DNA of 64,000 bases from Tubiluchus corallicola (GCA_030141605.1 JAQGDQ010000344.1:1-64000); one strand, 5' to 3'. Numbered from the stretch's first letter, positions 31,901-46,900 are shown. Made by a program: numbers and translations. Notes: generated by a model from the sequence alone, not told the origin.

Positions 31901-34900
31901 ATGACAGGTTCATCATAACAGATTCCATTCATGATACAACAATTTCTGATTTAAAAAGAATTTTGTTTTGCCGCAAATGCTTTGTTACATACATAACTTT
32001 TATTTAACATCCAACTTAGCATAACAGATTTATATGTAATCGTCTCACAAATTGGTGTCTTGACATTTATACACATAAAGCAGCACTGAGTAAAGTGGCA
32101 TTTGCGTAGCAGATACGTTTTGGGAGATGCGAAACAGATAACATCAGTTTATATTGCTTTCAATGCACCCGTTTACGCAGCCTGCATAAGCGTTATTCTT
32201 TTTCTTCAGCTATTCCAGAAGTGGAATACGCATCTGCATCCAGATGCCACATAAATGGCACTCAAATCAAAGAAATGTCAAACATTCATCTCGTCTGCCT
32301 GGTAAATGTTACCTGGTAAACTGTTCTCGGTGGTCATAAGCAGAATCGTGTTCAGCTTCAAACGTCTTGCCACGCACACCTGCTTTACAAAGGCGCAAAA
32401 CACATCCAGTGGCTGATCTGGTGTGCCAGTTGTAAAAAGATATACGGCCACTGGAGCTTTTGAACGTGGACCATGACTACGGCAGCTGTCTGCAACTGTC
32501 CGGAAAGCCCCCATTGCGTTTCTGCCTCCGTGAAATCGTTGAGTAAGCAGCCATCTGTTTTCACAGAATAAAAAACTAAAGTTTCCACTATTAAGACAGA
32601 AGCAAACTTTTACATTAAACATAACAATCAAGCATTGATAAATGTGCAAAATGTAGTAATGTTTTGTAAAAATCATAATTAATTATGAATGTGATTGCCA
32701 GAATTTTTATAAACCATTGTAGCTTATTTTACCAGTTATTGCGGGTACTGAGTTGAAGAAAGGAGACACTGAAAAATTGTGGACTACTCAAGATTTGAAC
32801 CCGAGACCTGGCATTAGTACTCCCATGCTCTACTACCTAAGCCCAACATGACAGAACAGGCCTAAGATGTCCTCCTTGTAGCTCACAATCCAACAGCGCC
32901 ATCTGTACCCATGACAGTAGGGGAAACTTTTGGTATCAATACTTTTCCAAATCAGCTGTCAATTAATTATTACTAATTGATTAATTAGGATTAATTAGGA
33001 TATCATTAATTAATTATAACTGTGATTGCCAGAATTTATATATTGTTATATTGTTATATATGTTGTGAAAATAGTTTTAAACTTGGTAACCTTTCAACTG
33101 AAGCAGGAAATGAAGGTTAGAAATTTCTTCATTTTTTCTATCCTTACAGCTTAAGTGACATAGGAACTGAACTGATGCAATCATTCAGATAACTTGACTG
33201 CAAATTTATCACTGGACAGAAAACCTGTGAAACTCTCCATTAGTCTGATTAACATTTGTTGGTTAAATAAAGGAAGAGTCATTGTTCGTATACTATTTCA
33301 TTTTTAAGTACGATAAAAAGTATACATTTTAACACCAATAATACTGCGAAAGTGTTTCTGATAATTAAATAACAGATTAAAATCTTAATTAACATTAGGC
33401 GAGCCTAACTGATGATGACATCACAAATAAACATGTTTTTCCACATCAAAAAGATTCCATGAGCATGTTGCACGTATTTGCAAAAGCAAAAACGTAAGCA
33501 CAGTAATACTGTAAGAGATTCAGCATGCTGTACTAAAAATAGCCAAGTTTTAAAACAAAAATTCAAATTTAAAATTTACCACTGTGCTCACGCATGAGCT
33601 AGCGAATGTGTCTAATTTGTCACAAACGAACACATCTGAACTGAAAAGTACAGCACCTATTTTTTGTGCAATGTGTTTTTGAAATGCAGGCACTAGTGCC
33701 CGTCTAACTAGCAAATGGCAAAATGCATGTAACAGCAAAGAACTAGTGGTGCGAACGTGAAAATGTGTTTGTTTGGTCACAATTTTTTCATGTAAGTCAT
33801 TTTTGAAAAAATAGAATGTTTCCTTTCAATATTCTAAAGAGTAGAATGTTTTGACGTCCAATTTATGATCGGGTCCAGTTTTGCTTTTAGAAAATAATTA
33901 ATTATAAAAATAATCAAGTAAATAATTAAGCATATATAATTTTATTTGTACCTCCATGCTGATTGAAGATTCTCATCCGTTGATGCTGTAAGATCTGTTT
34001 GCCAGGGCTCGACATCAGCTCCGAATGTGACAAGACCAAAGTCGGAAGTTGACAACATCTGGGTTTCAAAAAGACATCGAACTAGAGCTTGTATACGTAC
34101 CAAATGGTAAACATTGTACACAGACCAGTCTAACAGCAACCATACGCTAAAAAAGTAAAAAAACACCATCAAGAACACGAAAAGTTTTGATACTTGAAAC
34201 GAATTATGCGTGGCAACCAACAATTATAACTCAGTCATTAGCTCACATAAACTAGCAATTCAAAACTTTTAATTACAAGCAGGATTATAGGGCATAGTTA
34301 GGTAATGCCAGTCATCCAGCTTTTATTCACTCAACTTAGGTCGTATGACCTAGGCTGGCTTTATATAGAGTATATTTAATATTTATACACTTATATCTCG
34401 GTTTTCCAGACAAAGGCGGGAGACGTCGGTCCGAATTTGCCGATTGTCCGTATTTGCGGATAGTAAGCTAATACAGTAGGTGCTGTGTATTAGACTCACG
34501 GTAATGTAGAATCAATCACCTAATTGTCTCAAAAGGGTCTAGTAGTATAGTAGTATGCAAAAGTATATAAAAACTGTCGGCAATTGACACAAATAACTCC
34601 GCATAATTGAGCTTTTACTATTCATATGTCGTCATACATTGCTTTTGTGCAGTATAATATATGTAGACACAATCATGTTAAGTACAGTCGGTACAGGCTG
34701 CTTGCTTACACTGACGTAATGATGTAAGCAAAGCGACGGCCCACCAACTAGTGGTCAGATCGTGAAACAACTCACTTTTTTGCTGTAATTGTGCCCCAGT
34801 ATAACCGACTTCCATCCAATAACCAGGCTATACGTTCTTCATACCGTGCAATCTGTATAGCTAATTTCTTCCTATATTTCTTTAAACCAACATGGTCAAT

Positions 34901-37900
34901 ATGCAGATACCTTGTACTTCCATTTTCCCACGTTACTTCTGTCAGAAAACCCTGAAAAATCAGATTAATAATGACTTAGCATGGCATACAGCCCAAAAGC
35001 GGGAAAACAGTATAACTAATATGTCATTGTTAAACTTTATTTCGGGTAACCATCACAAAAAAATTCGTAATGTAGTGGAACGAATTTAAATAATATGTAA
35101 CAGGAATATGGGAAGCCTTAACAGAAAGAAAGTGACTACATAGGGGATGTGACATTTGGGCACGGCCACTTGGGCATGGGACATTTGGGCACGAGACATT
35201 TGGGCATGGGATACTTGGGCACGAGACATTTGGGCACTAACAAAGTTTGCCTTACATTTTTTTTATTTTTGTTTATTAAATTTTAATAATTCACCATGTT
35301 CCTAATTGTCATAAAATCAGTTAATTGCCTTTCTGCACTTTCTCCGCTCTCATTCTTAGACTATCTGTAGTTTTTAAAATGAGTGTGTCAGTAACGTGAA
35401 TGCAAGATTTAGTTGTTCATTATTGGCAATGATTATTCCAAGCGCACTGACGATAACCTAACATTAACCTGTAACTATCCATTGAGGCAAGCTTTAAGTT
35501 CAGTTGTTTATAATAGCTGTTTATTCAAACAAAAGTAGCTCAATTAATAAGAAAAAATGCTCAATACATAATTATCACATTAAAAATTAGGTTTCATGGC
35601 ATCTCTTGTGAAATACATGATTTCCAACTGAGTTCAGCAGGAGAGAGGCATGGTGAGGGTTTTAGTTATTTCTAGTGTCAATTACACGATCATATTCATG
35701 TAAGTAATTATTTATTTGCTTACAAAAAAATTTAGATAAATTTGAAAAATTATCATGTGAACTAAGCAATCAAAGAGGCCAACTACCAGACGTCGCGTTT
35801 TGTAGCGTGACACAGAAATTATTTTCTTGCACAAGCACAGTGAGCATCGATTCTGGCACCCAATTAAATGTCTCGTGCCCAAGCGGGTCGCACCCAAGTG
35901 TCTGGTGCCCAAACGGCAGTGCCCAAATGACCTGTCCTTACTACACAAAGGGCAAATTTATAATGGAGTTTTATAAAAGCAATTTTTGACTAGGACTGCG
36001 ATAATGACAGATTAAATTAAAATCAACACCTTATGCACTTTTGACTTCACAGTTTTATCTATAATAGGAACAAACTGCTCTAATGCTGGATATGTGTTAG
36101 GTGCTAAAACTTGGTAGAGTTCCAGTCCACGTGCTGCAATATCAAAACAAAATGTTTATAAAATTACACATCACGTTTTTGGAAACCATCATCAATATAT
36201 ATCATTTTATAATCAATCAATCAATATGTGCAAAAAATGAAAAAGAACCATTGGCGGCTCATGTATAGATACTATGGAACTGCAGCACCCCCTATTTTCA
36301 CTCATTATTATCGATAGTATTCAATATAAGTCTTTTTTATACTCTTTCTTTATACTTGTATGGTCCAGAGTACGTAAGGGTAGTACTGTTTCACAGCCCA
36401 GCACAGTGTGCTCACAGCTCAAGCAATAATATATTTGGCTGTTGCGCGCGTGCAGCCATGCGTACATGTCTGAGATAAAATGCTGCACTTTAGGTAGCAA
36501 GAGTACTGTCGCTCATACAGTTTCAGATCAGTTGTCACGTGCTTAAAAGCAGTGTGCCGACATATTCTTGAACTGCGACAATTTAGGCTATTCTTAAGCA
36601 AGCAATATTTTTTGTTTAGAATTTTATCAAGTTTAAGCATAAATTTTCATATGTTTGTTTGTTTAAAATTACAGTTACAACATTAAAATTACATGTTTGT
36701 TTTGTTTTACACAGTATTAAAGCAATGGCTAAAAATTTTGTGAAGCAGCACCCAAACTAATTTTAGCTACCAGCTGCCACTGATAACAACAATAACTGAA
36801 AAAATGTGAGGAAAAACTTTTTAACTTGTTGAATATTATCAGTTTGCTTTTTTTTGCAAATTTTACAGGATGGGAGTATCAAAAATAATAAACTACAATA
36901 ATATAGCATAACAATTGAAAACAAGAATAGCAGTGGCTGAATTGTAACAGTTGTGTGCACCTTCAAAGTAAAGTAAACCAACTTAAGCCTGGTTAGTAAG
37001 TGTATAGGTGACAGCTCGAGAACCTATATATGGCAACCTGCTGTTTTAACTGCCATACTGCCCTGGCTGTAGCTAGAGATCACTGTCATTTCATTATCTC
37101 ACCCTAACGGATCATACTTTGATGACAAATTAGTTCTGGTCCTTCCACAACTGTTTATGTTAAGCCAGCTTTATTGCTGAATGTTGGATAATGTCTTGCA
37201 GGCTGCCAAATTGCATACAAGAAGTATGCGTAGAGCGTAAAAATGAGAAAAGTACGATACTAAGGGTATGCTAAATTTGCCATTACTATAGACAAGCAGG
37301 AAATACAGGGTGTCTCAAAAGTCACTATACACTTTGGTTTCTAATTTTCTTTTTAAATTTTCCCCAATCTCAGCAAGCTCTTACATGAATCAAAAGGGGC
37401 CTTTGGCAATTCTCTAATTAATTTTTTTACTAGAACCCCGTTGCCATGGTGACGACAGTAAGATGAGGTGCAAAATCAGCCGGGCAAGAGATCCTTCGAA
37501 TTATCAACTGAAGTTCAGCAATTCAGAGCACTTTATGGACCACACAAGTCTCTCAGTGGTAACAATGTAGTTTTTCAATAAGGGACAACAACAATGTAGT
37601 TTTTCAATAAGGTACAGGAGCAATGTAGTCTTTCAATAAGGTACAGCAACAATGTAGTTTTTTAATACGGAACAGCAACAATGTAGTTCTTCAACATGGT
37701 ACAGCGACAATGTAATTTTTCAATAAGGTACAGCAAAAATGTAGTTTTTGAATAAGGCACAGCAACAATGTAGTTTTTCAATAAGGTACAGCGACAATGT
37801 AGTTTTTCAATAAGGTACAGCGACAATGTAATTTTTCAATAAGGTACAGCAAAAATGTAGTCTTTCAATAAGGCACAGGAACAATGTAGTTTTTCAATAA

Positions 37901-40900
37901 GGTACAACGACAATGTAGTTTTTCAATAAGGTACAGCGACAATGTAGTTTTCCAACAACAGATGGGCTGTGAGAGACTTTCTCAAAACAAGATGCTCGAC
38001 ATCCCTTTGGAATGGTCTTTTAAGCTCTTGAAGTTCCTGAAAAAGGTACAAAAGCAGCAACGTCTGCTAGTGCAGTAGTTTTTTCTAGATTTTCAACTAA
38101 TTTGACTAAAAGTTACCCAAACTTTTAGTTTGTTTGTACCAATTTTCACACAGTTTGCTTTGCTTGTTAAAAATATAGAAAATGTCAAGTATTTAGTGAC
38201 TTCTGAGACACCGTGTATATGCAAAACATCATATCTCCTACAATAACAGCATATATATTTATAAATTTGGTAGACATGCATACAACAAAATGACCATTGT
38301 GATGTTCAACACCACACCTCTGAGACCATGTATTTCTAGCCAATCATGAGAAGACAGTTTCTCCTCTTCTGACAAAATCAGCTCTTGCAGCGTCAATGGT
38401 CTTTGATGTCCAGGCGGAATCTTGACCAACATGTGTTGAGGAGCGCGACCTGCAGCTTCTTGAACCTTAAAGAAGAAGAAATTATCAATTTAGCTGTGCT
38501 TACTTATGTCTTCATTACGTGAAAATGCCATTTCCAAGAGAATGAGTGTAGTTACACGGCTTAGTTCAAAATTCAAAATGCTAAGCAAATTATCAGTACT
38601 TGTTTCTAAAAATTAAGATATTTTAATTTCTTCCTGAATATATATTAAGCAGTTTTGATGCGTATAAAGCTGCCAGCATTATCCTACCTAACAAATCTAA
38701 AAGGAAATTAAACGTTTTTTCAGGTGCAGTAAATAGCAATTTCATTCTTTTTTTAGATGCAAATTAACAAAGTAAACAAAAAATGAAATTTGTAAGAAAT
38801 TTCTTTAAATGTTTATTGTGTTACAGTATCTATTGAAAGAATGTTTAATATCTTGTAAGGTTTTCTCTTTTAAAAAATGATTAAAAACATTTAAAGTGGA
38901 AAAAACATCTGATAATTAAACGTAAATGTAAGTCTTTGGCAAAATAAGGTCTTCTTGTAGATGCTAGTTAGCATTTAACCGTTAATCTGCTGTTATAAAT
39001 GCTGAACATGCCAGTTAGCACATTTAACCGTTAATCTGCTGCTATAAATGCTGAACATGCCAGTTAGCACATTTAACTGTTAACCTGCTGCTATAAACGA
39101 TGAACATGACAGTTAGCATTTAACCATTAATCTGCTGTTATAAATGCTGAACATGCCAGTTAGCACATTTAACCGTTAATCTGCTGCTATAAATGCTGAA
39201 CATGCCAGTTAGCACATTTAACTGTTAACCTGCTGCTATAAACGATGAACATGACAGTTAGCATTTAACCATTAATCTGCTGCTATAAATGCTGAACAAC
39301 AGTTAAGAAAATCCTAACACAATTGTACAATAAAATTCCATCATCAGAACACTGGTGCCATCAACTGCCCACTTGTGAAAACACCCTCCTAAAAATGGCA
39401 AACTGTTAGCTTTTTAAAAGAATGGAAGAACAATAACAAAAACAAGAATAGCATGCCCATGCCACCCTGTGACCTGCAGCCCAAAATACCGGAACACAAT
39501 CTTATAATGTTTAGAACTGAGTTCATTAGTGTTTATGCACATAACCTCTGGATCTATACTTTACCTTGTTCAACTCTTTTTCTAATCGCTTGTCCACGAC
39601 TCCTTGTCGGACCTCCTGTAACTGATTCTGAACACATTTAGCTGCCTTGATTTCATCGACAAGAGCTATTATCTCATCACTTTCATAAACATGATCATCA
39701 GAAGTGGAACTGAAATTAAAAACAAAAGGAAATGGCTTCATTTGGGAATTGTACCATCAAATACATGACACTAATACACATAATTCGTCATACATTGAAA
39801 ATATATAAATCAAAAATAAAATGTTATATTAGCAGAAATTTATGAAAACTGTACATTTATTTGTGTTAATTCACATTTGGAACATCTGAGATATTATCTT
39901 AGAATTAGCAAATCCAGAATGCGAAGCATAGGTTTACTTGCTTGCCGCATGTGCACACAAGTTTTTGCTTGAATGTGCTTTTAAAATGCATAAACTTTAC
40001 TAACATTCTATGTTTCAGATAAAGCCCTTCCACCAGTTTCTTCACGTTATTCGACACTTTTCTGCAATAGCGCTTTATCGTGACGTCACAGTATTAAAAA
40101 ACCACACTATCCCTACTATATCACCCACACCATATCACCTACACCATAAGACACCACCTACTCCACATGATACCACCGACACCACAAGATACCACCTACA
40201 CCATACGATACTACCTACAACACCACCTACACCACAAGATGCTACCTATACCACATAATACCACTTGCACTACACCACATCACAGACACCATATGACACC
40301 AATTACACCATCTACACCACGCGACACAATGTCACCACACAAATGTCACCCACACCACAAGGCATCACATACAGCACATCACGCCACACCTCACACACCA
40401 CATGACACCACCTATACCACACGACACCACCTACACCCTAACACACTACATATACCACACGACACCAACTACACCACACCACATCACTTACATCACACTT
40501 AACTACGTGCACCACACCACATCATCAACACTACATGACACCACCTACACCACAAGGCAGCACTTATGCCACAAGATGCCACCTACACCACACCTTATCA
40601 CCTAAATCACACGACACCGCCTACACCATGCCACAAAACAAAGTGACAACAAAAACAATTTGCATAATGTAAAAACTGCATGAAATAGCAAACGCTAAGA
40701 AATCCGTCCATTGACGATCAATAATGCATGAATATTCAACATAGTCTTTGCCTGCTGTTGCTGAAATGATGGTAATAAAAATGTGTGAACATTCTACATA
40801 CTCTTTGTACACATTCTACTTTGTTTACTGCTCCCAAAATTTTGGTACTAAGCTAGGTGTTAGCAGATATGTGTTCACCATTTTCACAGAATCTAAATTT

Positions 40901-43900
40901 TTGTGCAAAATTTAGAATGCATTGTTTGTCTCACAATGAGAAAACAGGGAAGTTTTGTGCTACATGAACGAAAACGAAAACCAGACCTGGATCACAGCGA
41001 AATCCCAAACGAAATCCTAAGAGAATACTACAGAATTAACGTAAAAGCTGAAACCAAAAACAGCAAGACCCAATTTCTGAGTTGACAAACTAGTTAGGCT
41101 GTTTGTCTCTGTGTAATCATGGCAACACTAGTTAACAAAATCACAATCCTTTACCTATAACAATGATATGTTCCACCAGTAAGAGAAGCCAATTGTTTCA
41201 GTAATCGCTCCGTGTTGTGACTCAGGCAATTGTAAGCACAAGTGTTGAGTCTAGGTAACATTCTGCCACACCACAGCTGTCTGAAACATGAGACAAAAAA
41301 GCCACACTTACTTCCATAAACTTAGGTACATTTACTAGTATCAACTTAGGTATCATTAAACAATGCCTTGATGGCCATTAAGTGTAATTCAGAAGAAAGC
41401 TGTGTATAAAAGTAACAAATCAATGCCTTAAATTGCTTGATTGACAAACTGAGTACTTGATTATCAAAGGCGCTCTAAGTTATTACACTTGCAGAATGCC
41501 AAAAATTTTTAACAAAACACGCAGCAAGAAGGGTAGAAACTGTCTGAGCTCGTCTAGTGACCAAATATTCCTGTTGTTTCAGTAAATTCATTCAATAGGA
41601 TTCTGGAACTAGTGGTGTGAACTAAGCTTGACTCATTTCCACAAAAATACAATAAACTTCAACACTACCGAAGAAATATAAACATAAACAAAAACATAAA
41701 CATTAACACAAACAAAAATACAAATGTTTAAGACAAATATAAACTCATTCAGTCTTTAGGAAAAGCACTATATGTGTGCCTGCAAACCAAAACCGTCCAT
41801 AGGTCAGCATAGTTAAAATTACATTATGATGCTTCAAAATTGAATGCACCAAAAATTTGGTCAAATGTCAATTTTTCATTTTTTATAAAAACAAACACTA
41901 TATATTTGACTTTTATATTCTAGTATTAAATTATCAAGAAAATGTTTAAAAAATACTAAAAATTTAATTTTATAACAACGTACCAACTTTTCTGTCTAGA
42001 AACTAGTACTGCAATTGTAAAAAAACTCCGATAGTAGCTCCTGATGCTACAGTCATTTTGTTTCGGGTTTTTTCTGTTGCCAGACCCAGATCTTTATCAG
42101 GAAGATCCATCAACTGGATTTAAACATAACTTTAATGTGCGCTTGCAAAGTCCGTAGCAATCCACATTTGTGCGGTTGTTAATTGAGAAGTAGAAACAAG
42201 ACAAAAACAGTGGCTAACTTTAACAGCGATTTTCTCAAGGTTAAGTTCTCCAGTGCGTAGCCTGCACCTCAACTTCAACATGAATTATCTCAGCTTAGTA
42301 ATAACATAGAGCGATAAACTTGGTATCAAAATGATCTCATAAAATGGAGATTCAGGATATGGGAAAAACTACAAAAAATTAATTGCCAACTTATGGACGA
42401 TTTTGCTAAGCAAGCACAGATATAACTTCATGTGCAGCAGTACAACAACAGTTGAATAAGGTATGCATATTATTGCTACTGTTAATGTTACCTGACATAA
42501 TCAACAATATGGATATCTTCCTGATCAGGTGTACTACCAAGTACCAGCACAAGAGAATCAAGTTCCCTATGCTTCAAGGTCATCTTCAAAGCCTGCAGTA
42601 CATTACATCCACCACACGGTCGTAAAGCACTGACCCACTCTGCTACATTGCGGAGAGACTGCTTGGTTACCTTTTGTGGATGCTTCCAACAAAGAAGAGG
42701 AGTGGTTTCCATGGCAACCACAAATACTTTTTGCTTCCTCGACAGCTGCTCACCAATCAGGTGCTGTAAGTGCAATTTTGTTAAAATATTGAAAAGGAAA
42801 ATATTTTTTCAAGAATGACGTATGTGAAGAAATTATCAAATTTCGTTATCGTAGTTTGCTAACTAATTGAATGATGTCACAATTGAACATAATTTTTTAA
42901 ATGCAAAAGCAAAAATTGAAGTATAGTGCTGTACAACACTGACTATGCCTGGTTCATGCCAAGTCAGCAAGTCTTACATTTAAAAATTTAAATTCCAAGT
43001 TTACCGCTGTACCAACATGCGTGTGTGGTACTGTACCCATTTTTTGTGCAATGTATTTCTGAGATGCAGGTGCTGTGTCCATCTAATGTAACTAATGAAT
43101 GGCGAAATGTATGTAACAACGAAAAGCTAACAGTGTGAATGTAAAGTTAAACTTCTGTGGTAATAATTCTAATACATAAGTCATTCTCCAAAAAACAATA
43201 TTTTGACTTTCAGTGTTTTATACACTACATCATTTTGAGCTACAATGTAACATTGGATGTGTTTTTTATCTAACCCTTTCACTACGTAGTTGCTATTTAA
43301 CTGGGCTGCACTGACTTGCACATTTAAAAATAACTTCTTGTGGTGTGTTACTAAAGCAGAATCTTGTAAATAAAAACAAATAGTGGTTTTTTATTAAACG
43401 CTAATATTTTAATTAGTTTTATTTATACCCATGCACACACATTAGCGCATACATACATGCACTCATGCACGCACACATAAGCACACCCACACAAATATGC
43501 CCGTACTTATATTTAGAAACCAATTTTCATAGAACGCATAGTACTAATCCATAATATGCAATTATTTTATAAGAATCACAGAAGAAGTAACTAAACATAC
43601 ATTTCACCAACCACCAACAAAAAATTATGCTTGAGAACATACTATACTGTACAGTACTATGAAATGCACCTGGCTTCGGAAGCTGATTGGCTGGTTAGCA
43701 TTACTTGTTGCATAGCAACCCCAACCCCATTGCATATACATTCTGACACAAATTTGATACATTAAATTATAATGAATCATACCATTGTATGCAAATCCTA
43801 TTTCTACCTTGTCTCTAATAATTAATGATAAGAAATTTATTACCAGAATAGAATCAAGATAAGGTTGCAGATGTCCCAAACTACAATGCGACTCTGACAT

Positions 43901-46900
43901 ATCAAAAAGAAGTCCAATTCTACTTCCAGGAATCACGCCAAAATACTTCCTTGTAGCTTGGAGAAGCCATTTAATTCTTTTTGTGTATAATTCGATTGTT
44001 CTGAAAAGCACACATGACATTAAGAAGAGTGAAGACAATAACTCCTTCATGAATGCACTATTCAAAATGGATTTTATAAGACCTTTGACGTTTCTACTAT
44101 TGTATGAGCACAGATATAATGTATATCTAATGTATGACTAAATGATTACAAATTAGGTACTGTTCTATTCAGGAGAATCTCGGTTATCTAATCATGCTAT
44201 TTTGAACATTTATAAGTGATTTAATTGGACGAAAGTAAGAAAAATACGCTCTTTTCAGACAACCAACATAGCCTATTGAGTAGTCTCTGGTGTACACTTG
44301 CGTGACCGTACACACTAATTTATTGATGTCCTGCTTGCTACAGCCCAAGCTGTGCAGAGTTCTGTTGCTATTCCAGGAAAATTAATCGATCAGCCAAGGA
44401 CACATTAAGGTCGTTTCATTTTCTAACAGAAATTTCTCCTTAAAACAGAGTAGACTTGAGGCCAAAGTGTATCAGAGTACAAAAATTTTCTGCATTAACG
44501 TATTTCACACAATTGAAGTAATATTGTGCATTGTTACAGTTGTAAACACTGCAGTTACTGAAAGTTTTTTCAATTTATTCAATCAACTGAAAAATCAATC
44601 TGTAATTTGCCTAATGTATGCAAATGCATTTCATGTATTATTCTGCATGAAAGTGCATTGTGTGACGAGTAGAAACCTATAAAAGTTATCAAATATAACG
44701 TAATCGCTGCTTAACGAGAGCAGTTTTTCATGAACCCATGCAAAATGCAGCAAACGCTGATGGTCCTGAAGTAAAAAAAATAAATCAGCATGAAAACGGT
44801 TAGGATGGGAAAGGCAAGAAAAATTTCTGTCAAAGCCAGGGGATGACTCTGCAGAGATCTTATACTTACAATCAATATAGTCTAATCTTATAAGCATTGG
44901 AAAAACATTTTAACATAAATAAATTCAGTAATGTGGAAACATGTCACATAATTTGACAATTATTCTTTTCAAATTCAACACCGGCAATAAAACAGAGATA
45001 ATTTTAAAAAAGAGAATAGCTCCCACTCTTTCCAAGAAGTTATAAAAGTTTCTCGTAAGACTCCGAAGATGGCCGTGGAAGCATTTTCTGTGGTTGTTCT
45101 TTGCGCAAGCTTGAAAAAAGTCAGGGGAGACTTATTTAGGTAACAACAACAATGCAGTGATATAGAATAACCCGCTTAAATTTAATCGAGCAAAAATAAA
45201 ATCTCGATAATTATTTTGCTATGTTAAGAGTGAATACATAAATATAAAATGTCTTCTCTCACTCACTCGTTAAGATGACACTCAAACTCATTGAGGTCGG
45301 TCTCATCAAAATGTACATCAGGTAAGATTTTCCCAGATTCAGTGCATTCTTGTGAACTGAAATTAAAAAAGAATCAGTTGTATATACAAGAAAATGTATG
45401 CCGTTGTGCAGAGCATAACTATTGCAAACCACCTCTAAAACAATTACAAGAATTACAGTGATTTTCTCAAGAAAAAATCAGCTGCAGGTGCGAGCCAATG
45501 AAAATAAGGCAGAATACATTGTACTGATAAAGAAGTTAGAGAACGAATTTCACGAATGTGGAAAACATGGGAAATAAACAAGTTCTACAAACGCCAACAA
45601 TCCCAATGCTAGGGCCTCCGATTTTCTGCAATCAAAGAAAACAGAGACTGACTGCACGCAAATGGGCAACTGAAATGGAAATAGCAACAAATAACTGATT
45701 TGCCTAATATGCGACTTTTCTGTAATTCACCTCACTTGGTTTATTCCAGTAAAATCAAACATTTTTCAGCCTTGTTAGAATTTCTCCCCCAAGTTTTATT
45801 TTTTTATGTGATTAGCACACCTCTATGTCGTTTCACGCTGTTTTTGCATTTGCCGTGAGTGAAGAGAAATACAGGAAATTTTTTAGTATCAGCTTATAAT
45901 GAATAGCAATACCCTTGTGAAAAGGTTTCTCATGTTCACGCAAACAGCACTTGGGCTATATCTCTAATTTCTGTGAAGTGGAACTGAAAGAGAACTGATG
46001 ATTCTTTGAAGAGGAAAATTGGAGGTCTCATAACACAGTTCATAAAATTATATCAAGATACAGATAGTACGTAAAACATACCGCATAAATTTATGTTTTT
46101 CATTATAATGTATATTTTTAGTGTCAGGTGAAACCAATTTTAAACAGGCACAAATGTGTATTTATTACTATTTATAACAAACGAAGCATAACTATTAAAT
46201 TTAATAAGCACAAGTCTGACCGTTTAAATTTTGTATCCAATATCTGAAAAAGTAATTACATACCTGAGATACCTAAGTAATAAAAACACGGCATTGTGTC
46301 AAAGCACTTCACACAAGAGTAACACTGTGCAATGCAGAAGAAATTAGTGCAGGATATAAGCATATCAGCAGCACACGTCTAGGCTATACAAAGTAAGAAA
46401 ATTTGAGACACTTTTTTACACACAAAGCTACGAGTAATGATATAATACTAAAAAAAGTAAAATGCAGCTTGATTAATATAATATAAGATAAGAAAACTAT
46501 AGATTAGGTCAGATACAATAACCATTTATATAAGGAAAGAAAGAACTTTTAAGCAGACAGTTTGCACAGATAGCAAGACATACTGAAAGCAGATGGTTTT
46601 GGAAAGATCTCGGCTCATTATCAAGCTCTTTGTCAGCTATTAATTTCACGAAAATAGCAAGAATCAGTATGCAATCATCAATCCATTTGCTGACCAGGCC
46701 TTGTATTGTTTAATTTCAACCAGATAGCACACACTATGACTATTTAGCTATAGTTTCCTTCTCCCCTTTTTAATAGCACAAGATGAGGAAACAGACCTAA
46801 AGTTGGCACCATCAATAACATCCACATTTATTACAAAATTTAATGGACGACAAACAGACTTTAGTAATGAACTTACAGCTTCATAATTCCTTTATCCACT

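Noticed and set aside
37559-37956. Regular 29-bp repeats resembling a CRISPR array in unit length
   Set aside because: Units are directly adjacent with no unique spacers, and the setting is an animal intron inside a TIR transposon.
40010-40605. Overlapping open frames rich in histidine, threonine and proline
   Set aside because: They arise from the G-poor minisatellite and occur in several frames at once.
44720-44775. Possible extra VWA exon on the minus strand (acceptor-like ttttacttcag followed by DHQRLLHFAWVHEK)
   Set aside because: Exons 3 and 4 join exactly in phase without it, and it has no good donor in a compatible frame.
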